Shown here: positions 32,692 through 42,310 of the stretch, piece after piece
How the letters are laid out: every line of letters starts with the position of its first letter
How positions within the stretch are numbered: position 1 is the first letter of the stretch
Assembly (NCBI GenBank): GCA_032716605.1
Contig: CM064512.1
Coordinates: forward strand, 28,086,640-28,150,639
Direction: 5' to 3'
Length of the DNA: 64,000 nucleotides
Source: Paralithodes platypus
Taxonomy: Eukaryota; Arthropoda; Malacostraca; Decapoda; Lithodidae
The notes under the pieces: model-generated
Databases searched by the model: none
The model's input: only the letters and a program-made list of their open reading frames with translations
Told to the model about the DNA's origin: nothing
Program-made: the position numbers and the translations under genes

Positions 32692-34382
32692 TTAACCTCT
32701 CCACGCATGCGCACTGGATGCGGGATGGTGGTCAGTAGGTGGGGTCGAAGCTGATTGGCTGCGTGTCGAGGGGCGTGGCCTAAGTTGTGTGGCGCCTGCA
32801 GAAGACGAAGCTGAAGGAGGTAGCGCGGGGGGCTGCGTCAAGGGCACCGGGGGGCGAGGAGGGGTGTTAGGTCCTGTAGGGTAGTGCCTTTTGGCAGAAG
32901 GAAGGATCTGAAGGTCCAGAGTTTGGTTGTTGATGTTGGGATGTAAGGCTTGGATATATAAAGCTTCGAGTATAGGTAATCTCCTTGGGTCACTTTCTTT
33001 ATCGAGTATGGTGGTGTGTTTCTCTAACTCGTTGCGTGTAAGGTGAGGGTGGTTAGGGGTGAGATAGTGGTCTTTGATGGCTCCAGCCTGAAGGTGAAGA
33101 GTTAACCGACGTGAAAGACGAGTCTGCGTCATACCAATATAGGAATGAGGTCCACAGTCCTCATAATTACAGGTATGTTGGTAAATGACGTGATCGTCGG
33201 TCATCGGGCTCTTTATCTTGGTGGAGGCTGGTTTGTTGCGGAGAACGAGGTTGGAGGTCTTGGGGGATTTGTAATAAATTATTAATTTGATTTTGTTTTC
33301 CGGGTTGGTTGGGTGGACATGCTTGGAGATTATTTCTTTTAAGACGGCCTCGTCATTTTTGTGTTCAGAGGACATGTAATTGCGGTAGAAGATCTTAATT
33401 TCATTGGGGGGGTCAATGTTGGGAGGGCTTTGAGTGTACCATTTTTCAAGATGGTGGTTGATGGTGCTGGAGATGTCGGAGTTGGAGTATCCGTTATTTA
33501 CTAAAACTTGGGATAGTCTTTCTAGTTCCTGGTGGGTGTCGGCCCAGGTAGAGCAGTGCGTGAGGGCTCTCCTAACATAGGCGGAGATGGAGGATAGAAG
33601 ATAACGGCGGGGGCATTCACTATCGCCGTTGAGGCATTGTCCTGTGTTAGTAGGTTTAATGTAGACGGTGGTTTTGAACCCATGGTCGTTCAGAGCTACG
33701 AGGATGTCGAGGAAGGGGAGTTGTCCATTGTTAGATTTTTCAAAGGTGAAGTTAAGTCCGGAGGAGGTCATGAAGCGACGCTGGAGTTCCTGTAGTTCGT
33801 GGAGGTCCTTGATTTGCACGAAGATGTCATCCACGTATCTACAGTAGACGGCTGGTCGTTGGGCAGCTAGGAGCTCTTCCTCGATGGTACCCATGAAAAA
33901 GTTCGCAAAAAGAACTCCTAGGGGGCTGCCCATCGCCACACCGTCTATCTGCTTGTACATGTTGCCCCGGGGGCAAAGGAAGGGGGCCTCCTTGGTACAT
34001 AGCTCCAGTAGTGTTTTCAGGGCCTTCTCCGGGATGTCCAGTGTAGGTGTATCAGGGCAATGATAAATTCGACGTAGAATCATGTCAATGGTCCTATCCA
34101 CTGGCACGTTGGTGAACAGGCTTTCTACGTCGAGAGAGGCGATAGTGTGGTTGTTGTTACGGGGGCGTCTCGTAAAATTTCCAAGAAATCGTGGGCTGAG
34201 TTAAGGTTGAATTGGCTGGGCACGTAGGGGGTGAGGAGGTTGTTCAGGGCCTTGGCGATCTGGTAGGTGGCAGTGGGGATCTGGGAGATGATGGGGCGGA
34301 GGGGGTTCCCAGGTTTGTGTGTTTTGATGGTTCCGTACGCATAACCAGGGGTGTATTCTCCGACGAGTTTTTTAAGGTGGAT
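32692..34382 (-). pseudogene. Penelope-like P1 protein: reverse transcriptase plus GIY-YIG endonuclease (5'-truncated)
   Basis: The frame 34107-32692 gives 471 residues. Reverse transcriptase has YKQIDGVAMGSPLGVLFANF (51-70) and catalytic YVDD at 91-94. The GIY-YIG nuclease has VIYQ at 307-310, Cys313/Cys318, YIG at 323-325 and LEALYIQ near 390 with the catalytic Glu. A Pro-rich tail follows. Upstream, 34382-34165 continues the fingers (AYGTIKTHKPGNPLRPIISQ), but a frameshift near 34165 separates it from LDVESLFTNVPVDR. The N-terminal part of the protein is missing at the inversion junction. Confidence 0.88.
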
Positions 34383-35104
34383 CCCTCCCCAATGAAATTA
34401 AGATCTTCTACCGCAATTACATGTCCTCTGAACACAAAAATGACGAGGCCGTCTTAAAAGAAATAATCTCCAAGCATGTCCACCCAACCAACCCGGAAAA
34501 CAAAATCAAATTAATAATTTATTACAAATCCCCCAAGACCTCCAACCTCGTTCTCCGCAACAAACCAGCCTCCACCAAGATAAAGAGCCCGATGACCGAC
34601 GATCACGTCATTTACCAACATACCTGTAATTATGAGGACTGTGGACCTCATTCCTATATTGGTATGACGCAGACTCGTCTTTCACGTCGGTTAACTCTTC
34701 ACCTTCAGGCTGGAGCCATCAAAGACCACTATCTCACCCCTAACCACCCTCACCTTACACGCAACGAGTTAGAGAAACACACCACCATACTCGATAAAGA
34801 AAGTGACCCAAGGAGATTACCTATACTCGAAGCTTTATATATCCAAGCCTTACATCCCAACATCAACAACCAAACTCTGGACCTTCAGATCCTTCCTTCT
34901 GCCAAAAGGCACTACCCTACAGGACCTAACACCCCTCCTCGCCCCCCGGTGCCCTTGACGCAGCCCCCCGCGCTACCTCCTTCAGCTTCGTCTTCTGCAG
35001 GCGCCACACAACTTAGGCCACGCCCCTCGACACGCAGCCAATCAGCTTCGACCCCACCTACTGACCACCATCCCGCATCCAGTGCGCATGCGTGGAGAGG
35101 TTAA
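34383..35104 (+). pseudogene. Penelope P1 protein, inverted partial copy (GIY-YIG part)
   Basis: The plus-strand frame from 34421 reads the same 227 residues as the end of the minus copy, including YIGMTQTRLSRRLTLHLQAG and LEALYIQALHPNI, and ends at the same stop. Reverse transcriptase is absent, so this copy starts in the linker between domains. The open frame shows it is not yet eroded. Confidence 0.88.
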
Positions 35105-35221
35105 CCCCTTCTCTCTCCTAGTTTACGCTTCCACCAATAGCAGACTTTTGCCCCCTGTTTTCCTCCTCCTCTGATCCTCCACCCTCTATATACCCTTCCT
35201 GTTTACTTTTTTCATTCCTTC

Positions 35222-35262
35222 CTTACTTGATAATGCTGGTTGTCCAGTGAAACGCGTCGTAT
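35222..35262 (+). ncRNA. Candidate minimal hammerhead ribozyme, Penelope P1, plus copy
   Basis: TTGATAA (35227-35233), a helix II of CTGG-TTGT-CCAG, GAAAC (35249-35253) and then GCGTC (35254-35258) fit a type I hammerhead with a very short helix III and cleavage after GTC. Positions 3 and 8, usually C and G, are T and A, which would still pair. Helix I could be TAC/GTA. Location between GIY-YIG ORF and the next start is where Penelope hammerheads are known. Confidence 0.5.
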
Positions 35263-35303
35263 ATCCTGTATCATCATGTACATTTATGTAACCCTGTACC
35301 ACC

Positions 35304-35440
35304 ATGAATTTTGCTCATCTCCTTCATCTACTTCCTGCCACCCAGCGAAAACTCATCAGAGACCTGGAAACTTTGAATAATAAAATTTCCAACGCAGAAA
35401 TTGCCATTTCTTTCAACCTCGTATGTATTAAAGAAAATAT
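35304..35440 (+). CDS. Penelope P1, start of a next tandem unit's ORF (plus copy)
   Basis: Same reading as 32487-32340: MNFAHLLHLLPATQRKLIRD onward to NLVCIKEN, then TA repeat. Conservation of the frame in both copies supports a real N-terminal coding segment, though both are truncated. Confidence 0.5.
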
Positions 35441-35576
35441 ATATATATATATATACCGGTATATATATATATTGTTATATATATTATATTATTATTATTT
35501 ATTATATATGTATACTGTGTATTTTTTGTTTTTCTCTATTCGTGTGAAAGCAAAAAAGCAGGTTGCCTGTAACGAC

Positions 35577-36305
35577 TGTATCCCTCAATGCCAAGAGAGT
35601 GTCAGAGCCAAATTCAAGGAACGTTGGGGTCAAAATGCCTAGACACGCAACGTTCAAAGGAAATATTGATTAAGGGAGAGAGTTCCAGAGTTTTGAGTAG
35701 AAGAAAGACTGAGAAACTTTTTCAATTGTTGGGTAAGAGAGCTGGACAAAATAGGAGTTGGAATGTGTTGAAAGGCAGTTGCCTCATACTCGGGCAAGGG
35801 AGGCGATGCACTGAGAGGGCTCTGAAGAACGCTGATTGCTATTACAGCTATAGAAGAGTGAAAGAGATGCAACATTGTGGTGTGTAAAAACATATTGTAG
35901 GGAACTAGTAAGAGGAAGTGAGTTGATGAGACAAAATGCTTTTGACTCTACACTTCTAAGAAATGCGGTATGTGTGGAACCGCCCCACACATGCAAACAA
36001 AATTCGATTCATGGGCGGACTGTGCCCTGATGCAGAGTAAGAAGCTGTGCGGGGGTGGAGAACCCACAGAGACGATCGAGCAACTTTTGGGAAGCTGGTT
36101 TAGCAAGAGTGGGAGTACGATTTTTCCAAAAAAGTTTGGATGAAAAAGATACGCCTACAATATTGAGAGAAGATGAAGGGTTGATTTGTGTATTGTTGAA
36201 GAATAATTGATAGTCTTGTGGAAGATTGCGATGGAGAGATAGAGATAATTATTGGGCCTTGAAGGCGTCGAAAGTAACAAAATTTGTTTTTCTAAAAACT
36301 CAACC
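35577..36305 (-). pseudogene. LINE family J, 3' half, copy J3
   Basis: Minus-strand frames with several stops read, from 36290: FDAFKAQ, NLPQDYQLFFNNTQINPSSS, HVWGGSTHTAFLRSVESKAF, HHNVASLSLFY and LWNSLP near 35660. These are the end of the palm and the C-terminal region of family J. It abuts copy J4 head-to-head at about 36305. Confidence 0.7.
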
Positions 36306-37375
36306 TTGGATGATTCAGCTACTGATCTTCCTTATCCACCAATTTCTCATTTACTCATGCTTAATATCATAATCTCCTCCTAAGACGGGTATTTTGCCCT
36401 TTCTGGGCTTAGTACTAAGAAGGGGTATGGGCCCTATGGTGTACCTCTTGTTATAGTAAAACACTGTTCTTCCGTACTGTCTCCTTGCCTAAGTTAACTC
36501 TCCCAGCTCTCCTTCTCGGTATAAGTTTGCACTCAATCAACCTGTCCCAAAGAGGATTGACCGCTATCAACCCTCCAACTATCGTCCAATTTCTCGCACA
36601 TCTTGCATCTCCGAAATCATGAAATGTATCCATAATTCAAAATGTCTCTCTCATAATCTTCTTTCAGATCGCCAGTATGGCTTCCTTAAAAGGCTGCTCT
36701 ATTTGTGCTCTCCATTCCTACCTTAGTAACACCAAGTCTCTTTGGGAATTCGGTAAGTCTTTTTCTATTGTGCTATACAGTCCATATTAAAAACCTTCGA
36801 TAGAGTTTGGCACATATCACTTATTTCCAAACTACCATCTTTTGGCTTCTATCACTCTCGCTCTCTGTGCCTTAATCTCCAATGTTCTTTCTGGCTGCTT
36901 CATAGCTATTGTTGTAGGTGGCCATCGTTCACTTCCTCAATTTATCAACTCCGGTGTTTCTCAGGGTTCTGAGTTATCTCTAGTCATATTTCGAATTTTC
37001 ATTAATGATCTTCTCAATCGTACCTCTAGTTATATCCACTCATATGCTGACGGCACTACCTTACACTACTCAACCAATTTTTCACAACCTCTCTCCTTAC
37101 ACGCAAATCAAAAAGTAATGTGAGGAGGCCATGGCACACAAATCCTTTACTCTTTCAATATATTCTGATTGGGGCAGAGAACATCTTGTTCTTTTCTATG
37201 CTTCCAAACCCCAATATTTCAATCTGTCTACCGGCACAATCTTCCACACTTCTATCCCGTATTCTTACCATATCACCCCTCATGCTAAAACAACTTCCCA
37301 GTAGTTAGACGGGCTCAACAGTCTCCATGTAATTTTTACCAATGCACAAGTTCTTGCTCTGTACAGGGGCACCGT
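36306..37375 (+). pseudogene. LINE family J, reverse transcriptase, copy J4 left part
   Basis: Plus-strand frames read LSTKKGYGPYGVPLVIVKHC near 36410, then (36842-37123) NSGVSQGSELSLVIFRIFIN and SYADGTTLHYS, where the catalytic YADD is changed to YADG. They continue past 37123 through SDWGREH to ALYRGT at 37371. The reading continues at 41845 after a complete CR1 element. Frameshifts and stops are frequent, so it is long dead. Confidence 0.8.
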
Positions 37376-37410
37376 ACAAAGTACAAAGGAAGTACAAAGG
37401 AAGTACAAAG
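37376..37410 (-). repeat. CR1 3'-terminal short tandem repeat
   Basis: On the minus strand TTCCTTTGTAC is repeated about three times at the very end of the element. CR1 elements characteristically end in short tandem repeats instead of poly(A). Confidence 0.8.
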
Positions 37411-37613
37411 GAAATCAAGCAACAACAGATCTAGTGACCCTTCTAGGTTGCTTGTCCTCCAAAACACTGAGGATCAAGTGTCCAAACAGTGGTTTAGAGT
37501 GGGTAAGGGAACATTGGAAAGGGAATTACTGCCCTGGAACTAATGTCCGTGGCAGGATTAGGAAGTTAGTAGGGGACAGATGGGTTAGTAACTGAGGGGG
37601 GGATAAAATAAAG

Positions 37614-40439
37614 TTATTCATTTACAAACGCAGTCAGTCGCGGGTTTGAAGCGAGATATTTGTCTAGGCGGAGTTTAAATGAATCAACGGTGATGCAGTC
37701 TATAACGTTTCGGGGAAGCCCATTCCACAAGTTGACAACTCGATTGAAGAAGAAATTCTTAGATTCGTGTGAGTTAAAAGATTTACCAATAATTTTGCAA
37801 CCGTTTCCCCGTGTGTAATTAGATTGGTCGATAGTGAAGTACTTACTACAGTTCATATTGTCGATGCCTTTGATGATTTTGAACACTTGAATTAAGTCAC
37901 CTCTTAATCTGCGCTGGGTTAAAGGAAATAGATTTAATTCTCTAAGACGCTCTTCGTATGGTTTGTTCTTTAGGCTAGGTATCATTTTGGTAACTCTACG
38001 TTGAACTCGTTCTAGCTTGTTTATATCTTTTTGGTAATAAGGGCACCAGGATTGAACGCAGTATTCCAGAAGAGGGCGGACTAAGGAATTGTAAAGGGTT
38101 AGGATAACTTCTTTGGATTTATGCTCAAATGACCTGCCTATAAAGCCAATTATTTTGTTTGCCTTCTTAACAACTTCTGAACATTGTTGACTCGGTTTTA
38201 GGTTACTCGATATTGTTACTCCCAGATCGGTTTCTCTGTTTACATTCTTAAGCTGAGTGCCATTCATCGAATAGTTTGCTTTCTCATTTAGGTATCCGAT
38301 ATGTAGTACTTTACATTTATCCGCATTGAAACTCATTTGCCAAATTTGGGCCCAACATGACAATTTATCTAGATTGTGTTGCATATCGTCAACTTGTTCT
38401 TTTGAGAGTACGCTATTTGCAATTTTTGTATCGTCAGCAAATTTTGAGATTGTACAGGTGAGGCCCTCATCTATGTCGTTGATGTAAATTAGAAAGAGAA
38501 TTGGTCCTAGTACCGATCCCTGGGGTACCCCGCTACTTACATTGGTCCATTTAGATGCCTTACCGTTTATGACTACTCTTTGCTTTCTGTCGCTGAGCCA
38601 ATTTTCTATCCATTTCAACACACCGTCTTGTATTCCATGCGCTTTTAGTTTTAGCAGTAAACGTTTGTGGGGAACTTTGTCAAAGGCCTTTTGAAAATCA
38701 AGGTATATAATATCTACAGCTTTACTCTCATCGTAGAGGTTGAGGATATCGTGGAAGAAGTCTAAGAGGTTTGTTAAACAGGAACGTTTTTTACGAAAGC
38801 CGTGTTGAGTATCTTTAAGTATGTTATTTTCCTCTAAGTGATTTACGAGTCTGTCTCGTATGACCGTTTCTAGCATTTTACATACAACTGAGGTTAAGCT
38901 AATTGGACGATAGTTACTGGGTAGGGATTTGCTGCCTTTTTTGAATATCGGTGTTACGTTGGCTAGCTTCCACTGATCAGGCATAGTTCCAGACTGCAAG
39001 GATTTATTGAATAGTAATGTCAGTGGTTTGGAGAGCTCATCCTTAGCTTCCTTCAGAACTCTAGGCGAGATTGTATCAGGTCCAGGCGTTTTATTTACCT
39101 TGAGTTTATCTAAACAATTCAATACTTCTCTCTCTGTAACGGTGATATTGCTTAGAACATCTGAATTATCAATCTGAATCGGCGATGGTGTAGGGATATC
39201 ACTGAGGTCTTCTGTTGTAAAAACTGATGCAAAGAAGGTATTGAGGGCATTACTCATTTGTACTTCGTCTTTGGTGTATTCTCCATTTTCATCGACTAAC
39301 GGTCCAACAGTTGAAGTGACTACTTTTTTCTTTCTGATATAACTATAGAATTCTTTCGGGTTTGTTTTACTTTGATTCGCAATATGTAACTCTAAGGTCT
39401 TTTTACTTTGCTTAATTAACTTTTTGGCTTTGCGTCGTAGCTCTACAAATTTCACCCGTTCTTCGTCATTTTGTGAGGATTTTAATCTATCATTAGCAAA
39501 TTTTTTAGCAAGCAGGCAGTTTGAAATATCTTTATTCCACCATTTGGGCTTATTATTATGGCCTGGACGCCGTATTTTCGATGGTATGCAGTCTTGCACT
39601 GCTTTTAGGTAAGTGGTTTCGAATAACTTCCAAGATGTATTTATGTCATTATTGTTAGTTAAAAAGCTCCAGTCAGTTTCTTTAAACATAGCTCTAAGTT
39701 TATGGAAGTTTGCTTTCTTGAAATTAGGGACTTTTTCGATGCTACTATTTGGTTCGTTACTAGTAAACTTTAAAGTGAAAGTTATCGTACGATGGTCGCT
39801 GTTACTGAATTCATCACCAACATTCAAATTCTCTATTAATTCTTCTTTTGTTGCAAGTACAATGTCAAGAACGTTATTACCACGGGTCGGCGTTCCAACA
39901 AATTGATAAAGCGAACTCTCTTGCAAGTTCGTATACAAGTCATGTCCGGAGTGTGAAGTAAGAGTATCGCCCCACTTGGTCACAGGTAAATTAAAGTCGC
40001 CAAAAATTACGGTATCTTGTGAGTTACTTACATCTGCAATTTGTTCATAAATTTCTCGGTCAGTTTGCACTGATTGAGCTGGAGGTCTGTATATTAATGC
40101 AAGTATTATTTTTGTACCTTTATTATTCTTTATTAGCACAAAAGATGCGTCGACGTTCACAATTTGAGGTTTTGACAAGAGGGTAGGGTTAAGACTTTCT
40201 TTGATATAAAGTAAAACGCCACCTCCATTTCGATTTATTCGGCTTTTCTCAAATATTACATAACCGGGAAGTGAATACTCTGCTAAAAAGTCTCTATCTT
40301 CTGTATTGAGCCAAGATTCTGTTATGCCAATCACATCATAATTTTCTGTAAACACTAGCTCCTCTAAATCTGAAAATTTATTGCGTATGCTACGAGCGTT
40401 TGCATAGAAAACCTTTAAATTTGTTATTTTAGAACTCAC
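37614..40439 (-). CDS. CR1 ORF2: endonuclease and reverse transcriptase
   Basis: An intact 941-codon frame. The N-terminal apurinic-type endonuclease has YANARSIRNK (12-21), ITESWLN (39-45) with the catalytic Glu, GDFNLP (147-152) and SDHR (214-217). Reverse transcriptase starts near NKTPGPDTISPRVLKEA (449-465), with DFQKAFDKVP (581-590), SGVPQGSVLGPILFLIYIND (636-655) and catalytic FADD (667-670). The C-terminal region ends LWNGLPRNVID and FKLRLDKYLA. The role is target-primed reverse transcription, nicking host DNA and copying element RNA. The first listed codon is GTG and the frame stays open upstream, so the true start is uncertain. ORF2 follows ORF1 by about 136 bases. Confidence 0.93.
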   Translation of the reverse strand: MSSKITNLKVFYANARSIRNKFSDLEELVFTENYDVIGITESWLNTEDRDFLAEYSLPGYVIFEKSRINRNGGGVLLYIKESLNPTLLSKPQIVNVDASFVLIKNNKGTKIILALIYRPPAQSVQTDREIYEQIADVSNSQDTVIFGDFNLPVTKWGDTLTSHSGHDLYTNLQESSLYQFVGTPTRGNNVLDIVLATKEELIENLNVGDEFSNSDHRTITFTLKFTSNEPNSSIEKVPNFKKANFHKLRAMFKETDWSFLTNNNDINTSWKLFETTYLKAVQDCIPSKIRRPGHNNKPKWWNKDISNCLLAKKFANDRLKSSQNDEERVKFVELRRKAKKLIKQSKKTLELHIANQSKTNPKEFYSYIRKKKVVTSTVGPLVDENGEYTKDEVQMSNALNTFFASVFTTEDLSDIPTPSPIQIDNSDVLSNITVTEREVLNCLDKLKVNKTPGPDTISPRVLKEAKDELSKPLTLLFNKSLQSGTMPDQWKLANVTPIFKKGSKSLPSNYRPISLTSVVCKMLETVIRDRLVNHLEENNILKDTQHGFRKKRSCLTNLLDFFHDILNLYDESKAVDIIYLDFQKAFDKVPHKRLLLKLKAHGIQDGVLKWIENWLSDRKQRVVINGKASKWTNVSSGVPQGSVLGPILFLIYINDIDEGLTCTISKFADDTKIANSVLSKEQVDDMQHNLDKLSCWAQIWQMSFNADKCKVLHIGYLNEKANYSMNGTQLKNVNRETDLGVTISSNLKPSQQCSEVVKKANKIIGFIGRSFEHKSKEVILTLYNSLVRPLLEYCVQSWCPYYQKDINKLERVQRRVTKMIPSLKNKPYEERLRELNLFPLTQRRLRGDLIQVFKIIKGIDNMNCSKYFTIDQSNYTRGNGCKIIGKSFNSHESKNFFFNRVVNLWNGLPRNVIDCITVDSFKLRLDKYLASNPRLTAFVNE

Positions 40440-40575
40440 GGAACGCTCTTTAATAATATTTTGGTTCTTGTCGGATCTACATTTATGTTCATGGCTGTCC
40501 TCGGTCCTCGCTGTCTTCGGTCCTTATTGCTGGTGGTCCTCGGTTGCCTCTGTTTTTTTCTTGGCGTTGGATGAT

Positions 40576-41703
40576 TTATGTCACTGCTGCTTCTTCTCTG
40601 ATGGCGTTTTTTGATCCATGGCTGCGGACTGCTTCGTGTAGGAGACGACCCATGCGTGCTGAACCCACAAGGTTTAGATGAGTGCCATCCTTGCGGAACA
40701 GAGTAGGCTGGTTGTAGAAGTTGTCCCAGAGGTTGATGAATTCAACTTCTTCCCTCAGACACAAATATTTTAGTCGGCTATTTGTGCTGAAGGCCTTGTC
40801 GTAGAATTTATCAGGTGCGTCGATCTTGGGGAGAATGCCTGAGATGATGATATTCCTTGACTTGTTTTTGTAGTGCTGGATCATCTTGCGATATTTCTCC
40901 ATCAACTCTTCGGATCTGGTGCGCATGACGTCATTTGAACCAGCATGGATGACAAAAAGGGTATTTTCATTTGCATCCTTTGTGGTATCTTCGAAGGCTT
41001 CCACAATGTCGTCCAGTCCAGCTCCTGGGATGCAAAATCTTTTTCGTTGATTTGGGACTCTGTCGCAGAACTCTTCGACCTGTCCTCGTAGGATGGAATC
41101 CCCAACGAGCCTGGTCTCTTCTGGTTCGTCTTCCATCTCTACCAATATCTCAAATCTGTTTGACATTGTGACTGGTAGATGAGACCTTTTCTGCGTTGGC
41201 CGTGCACCGTTCCTCACTGGTGTAAATCCGGAAACCTGTGGTGGCGGGACTCTATGTACAGGTCGGGGAGAGGAGTGGTTAGAACGGGGGCGAGGGGTTG
41301 GTACTGTTCGTGCTAGCAGGCTTCTTGCACGAGGAGTGGGGGAGAGACTAAGGTGAACAGGGCGGCTGTCCTGGTTTGATGTCGGCTCAGGTTCGTCAGA
41401 AGCATCTGCTGCAGTGTCTACTGCAGGTGTTGGATTGTTGGCAGATGACGTTGGGGCGGTGGTGGATGCTGGAGTTGAAACAATTGGAGTTAGTGATACT
41501 CCAACGTTGAGTGTTACAAACTCTTGGAGTGATTCCAGCTTCCTGGTGAGGGCGTTGATCTTGTTGTGGGCTTCATCCAATTTTGCTGTCAAATCCTCTC
41601 GTTGCTGGCAGAGTCGGCAGACTTGTGGATCGGCAGGAGCAAACATGGAAGCACCAAACCTACCGGCGCAGTTTGTACAGGCACGAGGCATGGTGACGAT
41701 CAC
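40576..41703 (-). CDS. CR1 ORF1: Cys-rich finger, coiled coil, SGNH esterase
   Basis: An intact 375-codon frame. A Cys-rich motif comes first (CTNC at 9-12, CRLC at 29-32), followed by a heptad-rich coiled coil (about 36-62), a long Pro/Ser/Thr-rich linker (about 70-190), and an SGNH hydrolase. Its blocks are VGDSILRG (catalytic Ser203), AGSNDV (254-259) and DGTHLN (339-344, Asp339 and His342). Esterase-bearing ORF1 proteins are known in CR1 and L2 LINEs; they are thought to bind RNA and membranes, and the reason for the esterase is unsettled. All catalytic positions are kept, consistent with a young element. The ATG at 41703 is preceded by the repeat-rich leader. Confidence 0.92.
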   Translation of the reverse strand: MIVTMPRACTNCAGRFGASMFAPADPQVCRLCQQREDLTAKLDEAHNKINALTRKLESLQEFVTLNVGVSLTPIVSTPASTTAPTSSANNPTPAVDTAADASDEPEPTSNQDSRPVHLSLSPTPRARSLLARTVPTPRPRSNHSSPRPVHRVPPPQVSGFTPVRNGARPTQKRSHLPVTMSNRFEILVEMEDEPEETRLVGDSILRGQVEEFCDRVPNQRKRFCIPGAGLDDIVEAFEDTTKDANENTLFVIHAGSNDVMRTRSEELMEKYRKMIQHYKNKSRNIIISGILPKIDAPDKFYDKAFSTNSRLKYLCLREEVEFINLWDNFYNQPTLFRKDGTHLNLVGSARMGRLLHEAVRSHGSKNAIREEAAVT

Positions 41704-41721
41704 TTTCTTCAGATCACTTCA

Positions 41722-41840
41722 CTCACTTAAAAACACTTAACTCACTTTAAAAACACTAAACTCACTTTAAAAACACTAAACTCACTTTAAAAACACTTAA
41801 CTCACTTTAAAAACACTAAACTCACTTTAAACACACTTCA
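41722..41840 (-). promoter_or_regulatory. CR1 5' leader, ~20-base tandem repeats
   Basis: The unit CTCACTTTAAAAACACTAAA (plus strand) is repeated about six times with single-base variants, directly upstream of ORF1 and reaching the element's 5' end. Tandem repeats in LINE leaders can act as internal promoters; that role is inference. Confidence 0.75.
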
Positions 41841-41844
41841 CTAT

Positions 41845-42310
41845 ACCGTCCAACCATGTATAGAGTATTGTTCACATGTGTGTGGAGGTTTCCCCCATAC
41901 CGCACTTTTTGAAATGGTAGACTTAAAAGCTTTCCGTATTATTAACGCACCACCTCTTACTACTTCGGATACTTCCTGACAGTCTCTCTCTACACACCGC
42001 AATGTAGCAGCATTCTCCCTCTTCTACCTAGATTACAATAATCATCGGTCTTTAGTGGTTTAGTGCTCTGTCAGTAAAATATGTCCTCCCTTACAATAAG
42101 TTTGTAGCACTCGCCTTGCAACATATTCCCTATTCTGTCGAGCTATCTAACCCAAGAACAAATAGATTCGTCCAGTTTATCTTCTACTCAACAAGCAAAC
42201 TCTGGAACTCACTCCCTCAATCTATCTTTCCTTAAACATGTGACTTGAACTGCCTTAAATTTCGTGTGGCCAAGCACTTGGACCCCCTATGCCCCTTGAA
42301 TCTGGCTTTC
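41845..42310 (+). pseudogene. LINE family J, C-terminal region, copy J4 right part
   Basis: Reading resumes after the CR1: RPTMYRVLFTCVW, LKAFRIINAPPLTTSDTS, STHRNVAAFSLFYLDYNN. Then come degenerate matches to the family C-terminus (LWNSLPESVF pattern near 42190). Stops are frequent. Confidence 0.75.

Larger units (their letters stand above)
32340..35445. mobile_element. Penelope-like element P1, two head-to-head copies
   Basis: A minus-strand copy (34382 down to 32340) and a shorter plus-strand copy (34383 up to 35445) meet at 34382/34383. Their shared 3' parts form an inverted repeat with arms of about 1.06 kb (about 32340-33410 and 34383-35445) around a 0.97 kb spacer. The encoded C-terminal 227 residues are identical in both arms, so the two copies are of the same age or were kept alike. 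Both outer ends run into TA microsatellites. Confidence 0.85.
37371..41849 (-). mobile_element. Complete CR1-type LINE (both ORFs open) with ACCGT target duplication
   Basis: The element (37376-41844, about 4.47 kb) interrupts LINE J4 between ALYRG (left) and RPTMYRVLFTC (right, family pattern RPCMEYCSHVWG). ACCGT occurs at both junctions (37371-37375, 41845-41849). In element order it has a 5' tandem-repeat leader, ORF1 (zinc-finger plus esterase), ORF2 (endonuclease plus reverse transcriptase), a 3' UTR and a short terminal repeat (TTCCTTTGTAC)n. Full length, open ORFs and CR1-type 3' repeat indicate a young copy that may still be competent. Confidence 0.9.

Noticed and set aside
41722..41840. 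CRISPR-like array
   Set aside because: The units are contiguous with no unique spacers, and this is a CR1 LINE leader in animal DNA.
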